Source: Pseudomonadales bacterium | Lineage (GTDB): Bacteria > Pseudomonadota > Gammaproteobacteria > Pseudomonadales > UBA7239 | Length of the DNA stretch: 64,000 nt | Reading direction: 5' to 3' | Assembly (NCBI GenBank): GCA_028280345.1 | Contig: JANQLY010000017.1 | Location: forward strand, 95,929-159,928 | Part shown: one piece after another, positions 8,970 to 19,900 of the stretch | Position numbering within the stretch: position 1 is the stretch's first letter | How the letters are laid out: each line of letters starts with the position of its first letter | Notes under the pieces: generated by a model | Database searches by the model: none | What the model saw: the letters and a program-made list of their open reading frames with translations, nothing else | Told to the model about the DNA's origin: nothing | Program-made: the position numbers and the translations under genes

Positions 8970-10490
8970 ATGGAACAGTTATCCGGCCTTGATGCCATGT
9001 TTATCCATGCTGAGCAACACGGGTTGCCCATGCATATTTCCACCCTGTCGGTTTATGACCCTTCCACCGCGCCGAACGGGGAGGTGGATTTCCGTGATAT
9101 TCTCGGAATCTTTGAAAACCGCATTCAGAACCGCGTGCCGATCCTGCGCTCACGCCTGCACCAGGTGCCGTTCAATATTGATCAACCCTATTGGGAAGAA
9201 GATCCGAATTTCGACATGGTGTACCACGTACGCCATATCGCGTTGCCAAAGCCTGGCAACTGGCACAAGCTGTGTTCGATGGTGGCCAACCTGCATGCGC
9301 AGCCGTTGAACCGCCGTCGTCCGCTGTGGGAAGCCTATGTGATTGATGGCCTGGAAAGTATTGAAGGTATGCCGAATGGCGCATTTGCGATCATGATGAA
9401 GGTGCATCACTCGGTGATGGATGGTCGTACCGGCATGGCAATCTTTGGCAATCTGCATACCCTTGAACCGGATTCCGGCAAGGAGAGCCACGAGTCACTG
9501 TTCGGTGAGTATCCAACGCTGGAATTGAGCCGCAATGTGTCTACCCCGAAATTACTGCGCAAGGCGTATGTGAATAATTTGCGTAAAACCAGTCGCTTGT
9601 TAAAACTCGCACTGAAAGGCATTGGTACCTATGCGGATGTGAAACTTGCCTTGCGCAACAAGGAAGTAAAATCGTTACACAAACCCAAAACCCGCTTTAA
9701 CGGTCGCATCTCGCCGCGCCGTATTATTGACCGCACGATTTTTCCCATTGATGGTATCAAAACCATCAAGTCAGTATTTCGCAACGAAACGGTTAACGAT
9801 GTTGCACTGACCATTATCGGTGGTGCCCTGCGTGAGTATCTGACGGCGAAAGATGAGTTACCGGAAGATTCTCTTGTGGCCGGTGTGCCAATCGATGTGC
9901 GCAAGGAGGAAGACCGCGATGTAATGGGTAATATGATTAATATTATGAACGTTGCGCTGCGCACCGATATTGCCGATCCGCTGGAGCGTTTGAAGATACT
10001 GCATGAAGAGGCGCATTCGGGCAAAGTGTTTGCCCATCTGCTCGGTGATCACTCGATTCACGATCTGCTCGACAGTTTGTATGCTGGACTGATTTCCTGG
10101 GGTATTCGCACGGCGGTGGATTCCGGTGTGATGGATAAGTTCCCGCCAGCTAACAATACGATTGTAACCAATGTGCCGGGGACTAATCAGCCGGTGTATA
10201 TGGCGGGTGCAAAAATGGTGGAATCTTTTGGTATGGGGCCGCTAATTCCGAACACCGGTCTGTTCCACACTGTCAGTACAACCTATGATCATATGGCCAT
10301 TTCATTTACCGCGTGCCGTCATATGATGGATGATCCGGATTTTTATGTATCGTGTTTGCGTAAGTCCTATGAAGAACTGCTCGAAGCAGCAATTGCGCGA
10401 CTGGCTGAACAAACCAATCCGAAAACCGAAGTGGTTGATGGCACCATGGTCATGCCAGGGAAAGGGGATAAGCCGTTTATTGAGCACTGA
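8970..10490 (+). CDS. Wax ester synthase / acyl-CoA:diacylglycerol acyltransferase
   Basis: A 506-residue bifunctional WS/DGAT-family acyltransferase. It transfers acyl groups from acyl-CoA to fatty alcohols (wax esters) or diacylglycerol (triacylglycerol) at the membrane surface, forming lipid droplets. The catalytic HHxxxDG motif is HHSVMDG at residues 146-152. Other family landmarks are the N-terminal QLSGLDAMFI and the C-terminal NTIVTNVPGTNQPVYMAGA segment. Length is slightly above the usual 450-480 because of a C-terminal tail. The N-terminus MEQLSGLDAMF matches the family start. It stands alone between the AT-rich insert and the giant RHS gene. Confidence 0.93.
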   Translation: MEQLSGLDAMFIHAEQHGLPMHISTLSVYDPSTAPNGEVDFRDILGIFENRIQNRVPILRSRLHQVPFNIDQPYWEEDPNFDMVYHVRHIALPKPGNWHKLCSMVANLHAQPLNRRRPLWEAYVIDGLESIEGMPNGAFAIMMKVHHSVMDGRTGMAIFGNLHTLEPDSGKESHESLFGEYPTLELSRNVSTPKLLRKAYVNNLRKTSRLLKLALKGIGTYADVKLALRNKEVKSLHKPKTRFNGRISPRRIIDRTIFPIDGIKTIKSVFRNETVNDVALTIIGGALREYLTAKDELPEDSLVAGVPIDVRKEEDRDVMGNMINIMNVALRTDIADPLERLKILHEEAHSGKVFAHLLGDHSIHDLLDSLYAGLISWGIRTAVDSGVMDKFPPANNTIVTNVPGTNQPVYMAGAKMVESFGMGPLIPNTGLFHTVSTTYDHMAISFTACRHMMDDPDFYVSCLRKSYEELLEAAIARLAEQTNPKTEVVDGTMVMPGKGDKPFIEH

Positions 10491-10909
10491 TCATTTTTTG
10501 CTCGAATCCTTTGTGTAGGCATTTCGTTTAATCCATTGCATAACAATCACTTGGCATCATTACTTAACTGATTTCTGAAGTGGTGTCTGGTTGCCGGTAT
10601 GAAAATTCTGGCTGTCAGAGGTGGATTTGGCGAGGTGAATGGATATAATGGCGTTGGATTAAGATTGGATTAATAATAAGTGCCTTGATCAGGCAGTATT
10701 CAGTTTAACGAAGATACAGAAAATGGAGAAGGAATAGGGCGATGCATAAATTCAATGCTATAAAACTAAATAAAAAGAAATTGGCAACAGGGAAAACACA
10801 GCAGGTTTAATTCAGACAGATTCAATTTAATAAATAGAACATTCAGGCTTCCACGGTCTGCGGGACTGTTGGTGCGTGGGTAATGGAATAAAAAGGAACA
10901 GGAAAGCTT
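10491..10909. other. Non-coding interval upstream of the giant RHS gene
   Basis: This 419-bp AT-rich stretch has no long open frame. The only coding candidate is a 22-codon frame at 10742-10810. It presumably holds the promoter of the giant gene, but I find no convincing -35/-10 pair. Confidence 0.6.
10742..10810 (+). CDS. Possible short leader peptide (22 residues)
   Basis: ATG at 10742 follows a purine-rich GGAGAAGGAATAGGG stretch and opens a 22-residue lysine-rich frame (MHKFNAIKLNKKK...) that ends at TAA 10808-10810, 99 nt before the giant gene. The ribosome site is good, but the frame is short enough to be chance. A leader peptide or a chance frame are both possible. Confidence 0.25.
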   Translation: MHKFNAIKLNKKKLATGKTQQV

Positions 10910-13900
10910 ATGTCTTTATCTCTTGAATTATCACAATGTCGTAGAGCGGTTATCGTTTTTTTCGCTATGTTGCTGGCGTTGGCTTCGATGCAGGCGGCTG
11001 CCAGTGCCGGGTCGTTTTCGAAAAATGGTGTGATATACATACTCGGAACCGATGGTGCAGATTCGATTCAGGTGTCTGATGACGGTAATAAATGGAAAAT
11101 CCAGTCAGACTACGATGATGGTAAATTCAAAGAGGAATTGTGGTTTAAAAAGTCTGAGATCGATTCGATCGCTGTGCACGCTTGCGGAGATGATGATCAG
11201 GTGCAAATGGGATCATTGACTATTCCGTCGATTATTTATGGCGGTAGCGGTGACGACCAGTTGCAGGGTGGTGACGGCCCGGACACGATGTACGGAGGAA
11301 CCGGTGACGATCAGATTGAAGGTAACGACGGTAATGACACCTTGTTTGGCGGCGATGGGAAGGATCAGCTACAAGGTGGTAATGGCAACAATACAACAAC
11401 CAAAAACGGCGATAACGGCTATATCGATTGTACGTTTAATATCTCGCTCGATATTACGTCACTGCCAGTTACAGAGGGTACGGAAGGCATAGACTATCTT
11501 TACCAGGTTACCTCGGAATATGTCGGTATTGATACACCGCTAACCTATAGTCTGGATGAAGGCCCTGACGGTATGACGATAGACCCTGTCAGTGGGCTGG
11601 TGAGCTGGACACCGGATTTTGAAGATGCGGGTGTACATACGGTAACGGTTTCTGTAGCAGATACCGGTAGTCTGGAGGATAGCCAGACTTACCTGTTAAC
11701 GGTTGCCAATGTAAATCGCCCGCCGGTGATTACTTCGACGGTGGTGACTGAAGGGGCAGAGAACTCACCTTATAGCTACGATGTTGACGCTGAAGATCCT
11801 GATCTCGGGGCTGTGCTGACATTTAGTCTGTTACAGAACCCCGAGGGCATGACGATTGATAGTAGTAGTGGAGTGATCAACTGGTTGCCGGGTTATGACG
11901 ATGCGGGTGATTACACAGTTTCTGTTGAAGTGCGTGATGAGTTTGGCGTAACCGATGTACAGGATTACGTCCTGCAGATTGAAAATGTTAATCGCTTGCC
12001 CGGGATTGTGACGGAGCCGGTTTTTAATGGTACTGACTGTGATCTTTACAGCTATGCGGTTGGTGCTGTTGACCCTGATGGTGATGCACTTGTCTGGCGT
12101 TTGCTTGAAGCACCGCAAAGTATGCAGATTGACCCGCAAAGCGGTGTGATTAGCTGGGCGGCGGATCGCGGTGATGACGGGCAGCATGCTGTTACCGTAG
12201 AAGTCGATGACGGACTGGGTGGAACCGATCAGCAAAGCTACCTGCTTTATATTGAGCGTTGTAATGAACCGCCTGTGATTGTCAGTGAGCCATTACGTCT
12301 TGCGGTTGCCAGCGAACCTTATGTCTATCCGGTTGTTGCGCAAGATCCGGATCTTGATCCCTTGCTTTATAGCCTCGTGAATGCGCCCGAGGGTATGACC
12401 ATCAGTGTGATGACTGGTGTTATCGACTGGCTACCAGGTGTTGAAGATATCGGTACGCATATTGTGACGGTGCAGGTAGCTGATCCGGATGGTGAACTGG
12501 ATACTCAAATCTGGTTGCTTAACGTTTCCTACAAGCCTAATCAACCGCCGGTCATTATTACGTCTCCGCAGACCACGGTAACAGCGGGCGATACCTATCT
12601 CTACCCAGCGGAAGCAACGGATCCGGAAAATCAAATGATTCTGTATTCGCTGCTGGATGCACCTGAAGGTATGACGATTAATGCCGCCAATGGTGATATT
12701 GCCTGGTCGACAAACTATGCGGATCTCGGGAGTCATCGTGTGACGATCAAGGCGGAAGATATTGTCGGCGCCTATACAACGCAGAGTTACCTGGTGGAAG
12801 TCTTGCCGCGCCCGAATCTGCCGCCACAAATTACCAGTTCTGCGGTCACTATGGGCGAGATTAACGTGGTTTATAACTACGATGTAGAAGCAACCGATCC
12901 GGATAATGATGAACTGGTTTATTCCCTGTTGTCGGGGCAGTCAGGTATGAATATTCATGCGGCTAGCGGCTTGATCAGTTGGGTGCCGACAGCTCAGGGT
13001 GAGTATGCGGTTATCGTTCAGGTTGATGATCAGTTTGGCGGTACTGATACCCAGGGCTATACGATTGTTGTGCCGGATAATGCGAATCGCCCACCGCAAA
13101 TTACCAGCGAGCCCAATAGCGAGATTGCAGAAAACACTGCGTTTAATTATCCGGTCGAGGCAACAGACCCCGATGGTGATGTGTTGACCTTTAGCTTGGC
13201 AAGTCATGTCAGCGGTATGACAATTAATCCGATCAATGGAGAAATTAACTGGCTGGCAGATTCACGCTATGCCTATGGTAATTTGCTAGCGCATACGGGC
13301 TGTGAAAACTCCATGGGTGAAGCGCTGCCGGATTTGGTGGTCGCTTCTGTGTCCTATAGCGATGCGCAGCAACAATTATCGATTCAGATATTGAACCGTG
13401 GCCTCGCTGATACGCAGATTGGGGTTGTATTGCATATTAATGGTGTTGAAGATATTGGCAGTGTAGAGATTGCGCCACTTGCTGCGAGTCAGATCGAAAC
13501 CCTGTCGGTTGCTGCTACACCGCAACAGTTGGGCAATATGTTGTTGCTTGAAATTGAAAGGGAAGTGGATGAGTGTGTCCCGGATAATAACAATCAGTTA
13601 TTGCCGGTCATTCAGGTGATGGCAGACGATGGTGAGCTGGTAGATATCCAGACCTTTGTGATCAATGTCTCTGATAAAAATGAAGCGCCGGAAATTCTTA
13701 ACGAGCAAACCAATGTGCTGGCGGGTATCGAGCGTGCATTCAGCTACGATATCAATGCCATAGATCCCGACCTCGGTGACTTTGTCAGCTACAGCCTTGT
13801 CACTGCACCCCAGGGAATGCAAATTGATGCGGTGAGCGGTGTGATTAGCTGGCTGCCGAGCGCAGAGCAAAGTGGTGACAGTACGGTAACGGTAAAAGCG

Positions 13901-16900
13901 GTTGATCTTGCGGGTCTTGAAGACCATTACACGTTCACGATTTCAGCCGAAGTTAGAAACAGTGCTCCGCAAGCAGGCAATCAATCCCTGTCTACCCATG
14001 AGAATACTCCGGTGGGTATGGAGCTGGAGGGTACAGACCCTGATGGCGATGATCTGACGTTGATTCTGGTCGATGAGCCGCAGTTCGGTGTATTGGTAGG
14101 CGAATTCCCGAATATGATTTATACCCCGAATGCCTTCTTCGAGGGGCAGGACAGCTTTACCTATCTTGTTAATGACGGTGAGCTGGATTCCAACCAGGGT
14201 GTAGTCACGATTGATGTGGTGGGTGAAAACACGCCGCCATTGATTGTTAGCGAACCTGAAACCCAATTGATTTTTGAAGGTGCATCGGGGGATGGTGAGC
14301 CGATCAATCTTGATAACTGGGTTCAGGATGTCAACTTTGCGCCGGGTGGCCAGGGGCCAGGTAGATGGAATATCGCGGGTGATGGTCTAAGTGTGTTGCA
14401 GGTTATTAACTCCAGACCCTCCGCATTTATCAGTGATTTTGCGTTTGAAAATGCGCAGATCAAGGGCAAATTCAAAGTTGAAACCCGCAGTGACGATGAC
14501 TTTATCGGTTTCGTATTTGGTGTGCAGGATAGAAACCACTATTACCTGTTTGACTGGAAGCAAAACAAGCAGGGACAGGCAAATCGCGGCATGACCGTCA
14601 AGTTGGTCAACAAGGAGCCAGGTGATTCCGGTCCGGGATTATGGGCAACCTATCACCCAACCTTTGAAACGCTGTGGCACAGCAGTACCTATGGCTGGCG
14701 CGATTTTGTTGAATACGATTTTATTCTGACATTCTATCCGGGTGAGTTTACGATCACGGTGATGGAAGGTAACAAGACACTTGAATCTGTCACGATTCAG
14801 GATGATACCTATACCAGTGGTAAGTTTGGTTTTTATAACTATTCCCAGTCTCATGTGCGTTATCGTGGTTTCTCGGTTGAAACTCTGGCGGATCGCAACT
14901 ACGAGTATGATGTCGATGCATTTGATCCGGATGACGATAATCTGACCTATTCTCTGGTTGATGCACCGCAGGCCATGTCGATTAATCCGGTGACCGGTTT
15001 GATCGAATGGCAGACCACAACGGCAGACGTGGGCGGCTATCCGGTCTCTGTTCGTGTAGAAGATCCACAGGGTGCCTGGGATGAACAGCATTACGATCTG
15101 GCGATTATTCATGAGTTGCCGGTGTTTATCTCACAGCCAACTACGGTAGCCTATATTGATCAGCTCTATGTCTATGATGCACAAGCGGTTGATCCTAATC
15201 CGGAAGATGTATTGACCTACAGTTTGGTGAATGCGCCCAACGGCATGACGATTAATTCGGAAAGCGGTGTGGTGGAATGGAATCCGACTATTCTTGATCT
15301 CGGCAGTTACGATATTACTGTGCGTGTAACCGATACGCTGAACTTCCGCACGGATCAAACCTTTACCCTTGAAGTCACAGAACTGGTAAATTCACCGCCG
15401 GTATTTACCTCGGTGCCGCCAACGACCCATTACATTGATCCGTGGAATCCGGGGCCGTATACCTACAGACCTTCGGCGACCGATGCGGATGGTGATCCGG
15501 TGCAAATCGGGCTTGTTGAAGTTCCGCACGGTATGCAAATGTTTGATGGTCGCAATATCACCTGGTGGCCCGGCGAGCATCAGGTGGGTGATCACGAGAT
15601 TATTCTCTATGCAGATGACGGTAACTTTGGTCTTACCGAGCAGCGCTTTACGATTACAGTAACAGCGCCGGATGCCGTGGCGAGTGTGATTCAGCCGCCG
15701 ATTATTTTCAGTAATCCGGAAACCATTGTGCAAACCGGTGATCGTTACGAATACGAGCTGATTGCCTTGAGCCTCAATAACCGACCGATGGAAATTCGGG
15801 TAGATCAGGGGCCTGCCGGTTTTGAAATGATCAATGGGCGTACAGCTGCCTGGCAAACCAGTCCCGGTGATGAAGGTGTGTACCAGATTGCGATGACCGC
15901 AGAAGAACTCACGAGTATCGGCTTCCGTACGGGTACCTATACAACGCAGTTCTTCCCATTGCTGGTTACAAGTGACGCGGCACCGGCAATTGTCAGTACC
16001 CCGAATACCATTGCCGAGATTGGCAAAACCTACGCCTACGATGTAGAGGCACTGGATGCCAATGATGCCGCGCTGGTTTACAGCCTGGTAGAAGGGCCAG
16101 AGAGAATGGAAATTGATGCTGAAACAGGGCTTGTGCAGTGGACACCCGGGGGAATAGACATCGGTGATGTCACCGTAACCATTGCGGTAGAAGACTCGAC
16201 AGCCAATCAGGCACAGCAAAGCTATGTGCTAACGGTGTCAGAACCGCTACCGGAAAATAATGCCCCGGAAATTACCAGTCTGCCAGGTTTTGATGCCAGT
16301 CTGGCTCAGGTTTACAGCTATACGATTGCGGCGACAGACGCCGATGGTGACGAAATTTTCTATCAACTGATTGATGGTCCGCGCGGTATGTATATTGATG
16401 GGCAAACCGTGTACTGGACGCCGGATGCAGCCCAGCTTGGCAGCAACAGCGTAACAGTCGCCGTGCATGATACCCGTGTGCAGGTGTTGCAAACCTATAC
16501 GATTAATGTGACAACCGTCAATGACGGTAATGTTGCACCGATTATCACCAGTGCGCCGTTATATTCGGTACGTGAAGGTGAGCTCTATAGTTATCAATTG
16601 GTTGCGAGTGATGCGAATGGCGATAGCCTGATTTATTCCGTCGCTGGTCCGGCAGGACTGTCGATTGATGGCAATGGATTGCTTACCTGGGTCACTACGG
16701 CGACAGATGTGGGTGATTACACCGTTGATGTGGCTATTAGTGATGGTGAATTTATTGTGCGCCAGATTTATACACTGTCGGTACTTGCCAACGGTGTGCC
16801 AATCATTACTTCGGTGCCGCCTTTCAATGTAGGAGTGAACGCTGCCTATTACTATGATGTGAATGCAGATGATCCTGAAGGCGATGTGATTACCTATTCA

Positions 16901-19900
16901 CTGGAAGATGCTCCAATGGGTATGACGATTAATGCCGCAACGGGTGCGGTTAACTGGCAGCCGCAAGAGGTTGGTGTGGTACTTGTGGCCGTAGTCGCAA
17001 CGGATATAGATGGCTTGAGCAGTCGTCAGCATTTCAATGTTGATGTGACCGCGGCGGTGATTCCGAATCGTTCTCCGGAGATTGGCAGTGAGCCGATCTT
17101 TGTCGGTGTGGTGGGGCAGGAATATAACTACAGTGTTGAAGCGAGTGACCCGGATGGTGATGTACTTAACTACAGCTTGCCAACTGCGCCACGGGGTATG
17201 GAAATTAATGACAGCGGCCTTGTGATCTGGACGCCGGAAGCCGGGCAGGGTGGTAACCACTCTGTAACGATACGTGTTGATGATGGCCAGTACTATGTTG
17301 ATCAGAGTTATGTACTGGAAATTGATGAATTGCCGCGCCCGCTGGATGTGTTTGTTGGGGTAGCGCCACAGGTGATCTCCCTCGGTGACTTTGCTGTGCT
17401 GTCAGCATGGGCTTCCGGTGGTGTCGGGCCGGCAACACTGACGGTGAAAATCGATGGTGTGGAAACACCGCTTAATCAGTTTGGCAATGCAACCTATACG
17501 CCGCAGAGTTTGGGTCGCCATGAAGTTGAGGTAACTGCAACAGATGGCAATGAAGTTGTCACCGAGACGACGTTTGTTGCAGTGGCCGATCCGAATGATA
17601 AAACGCCGCCGGTAGTGGAACTGCGTGTACCAGGTGATGGTGCAACTGTGACAGAGCCCACCGGTATTATTGCTACTGTGACGGATAACGATGGTCTGGC
17701 TAATGTTCAGCTGTTTTATCGCAGTATGAGCAGTGATAGCTATGTGCCGTTATATGAGGGAGCTGAAAGCTTTAATAACGAGCAGATGGCCGTATTTGAT
17801 CCCACCTTGTTGCGTAACGGGCAATATCAGCTGGTATTGCAGGCAATGGATTACAGTGGTCAGTTATCGAATACTGCTGCAACAATTGTGGTTGACGGAA
17901 ATATGAAGGTCGGTAACTTTGGTTTTACCGTTGAAGATCTGAATATTCCGATGATCGGTATTCCGGTACGTGTAACTCGTAGTTACGATAGCCGCCGCCG
18001 TTTTGAAAACCTCGACTTTGGTTATGGCTGGAGTGTGGGTTACCAGGATGTCACGGTAGAAGAAAGTAGTGAGCCGACCCGTAGCTGGTATACCAGTAAG
18101 GAGAACCACCTGTTTATTATTGAGGACTCTCCAGTGAGATTCCCGGCTTTCTGTGTGCTGCCTTATAGCCAGAAAACGGTAACGGTGACGTTGCCTGATG
18201 ACTCGGTTGAGCGTTTCACTGTTAGAGCCAAACCGGTTTCCTCCGGTCTGGCTGCGGTCTCTGATCCGAATTGTTATATCGCGACAGATATTCGCTGGCA
18301 CACACTGATATTTGACGCTGAAGAGGGTACGACTTCCGAGCTTGAATGGATTGATGGGCAGCGTCAGCTCTATTTGAGTAATGTGGATGGCGGAAACCTG
18401 ACCGAAGATATTCTTGACGATACACCGACGCCAATTGATCGCTATCGTCTGACGACGCGTGAAGGCTATGTTTATATCCTCGACCAGAACTTTGGTATTC
18501 AGACAGTTACTGACCCTAACGGTAATACACTGACCTATACCAATGACGGTATCTTCCACAGCGCGGGCAAGAGTATTTTATTTGAGCGCGATCACCGCGG
18601 ACGTATTACCGAAGTCATTGACCCTGCCGGCAACGCGCTGGAATATCGCTATAGCAGTACTGGTGATTTGTTGGAAGTGGATGACAGGCTTGATAACACT
18701 ACCAGCTATGAATATGGCCGAGCCCATGATTTGACGGATATTATTGATCCGCTCGGGCGTCCACTGCTGAAGAATGTTTACGACGAAGATGGACGCATGA
18801 TTGCTCAGGAGGATAGTGAGGGTAATCGAACAGAATTCAATTATGACTTATCGGGTCGAAATACTCTGACCATTGACCGGGACGGACGACAGACAGTCGC
18901 TATCTACGATGCTCGTGGTAATGTGGTGAGTGATGTTAAGCGCGTGCTGAGCACGAAAGGGCTGGAGGCCTATGGTGGTGATGTTGAAACAACATATACC
19001 TATGACGCTGATGATAATGAGAGTAGTCGGACGTTGCATGAAGCTGCAAGTACCTGGTTAACGACGTATTCGGATAACGGTGATTTCCTTTATGCAAAAG
19101 ATCCGGATGGCGCGGAACAATTCTTTGATAACTATACAGACCTTGGTAAAGAGCAGCTCTATATAGATGAGCATGGTAATGAAACCACTATTGAGTATAA
19201 CTCCGCCGGGGATATTGAAAAAATTACTTTCCCTGCAGTGACAGATCCTCTTACAGGTCAACAAAAGCAGTTTTCGGCGGCGACTATTTATGGCGTTGGT
19301 GGCGAGATACTGAGTCATACAGATGAGCGTGGTTTAACAACCAGCTATACGTATTATCTGTATCCTCACCCTAATGCGGGCTTGCCGCGCACAAAAACCA
19401 CGACATTAGGTGGCACGATACTGTATGTATATGACGATAATTCCAATATCATTTCTGAAACTATAGAGCGTACAGTAGAAGGTCTTGTCGTTAGTGAAAC
19501 AACAGCTTTTGAGTATGATTCAATGGATCGTCTGGTTAAGACGGTTTATCCGGATGGTAGCTATGAGCAGACAACTTTTGATGAAGTAGGTAATGTTGCG
19601 GCGGAACGAGATCGTTTTGGGGAGATAACCAGTTATAGCTATGATGCTTATGGAAGAGTGACATTTATTGGCTATCCAGATGGTACTTCCGAGCATAATA
19701 CCTATTCATCTGAAGGGTTGTTAGAGACAGCAACTGACCGACAGGGTGTCACTTTGTCCTATGTATATGATGATCTGGGACGAAATATTGAAATTCATAA
19801 TTTATCTGACGGTAGTTATACAGAAGTGCAATACTACCCGCAGGGCTGGCCACGTTACCAATGGGACGAAAACCGTAATCGGGTAGAGTATATTGTGAGT

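Noticed and set aside
15392..16219. A 275-codon open frame on the minus strand inside the giant RHS gene
   Set aside because: It is antisense to a repetitive He_PIG region, has no ribosome site or family match, and similar long antisense frames recur along the array because of its codon pattern.
17864..18559. Minus-strand 231-codon frame at the start of the RHS segment
   Set aside because: No start context, no recognisable domain, and fully inside a well supported plus-strand gene.
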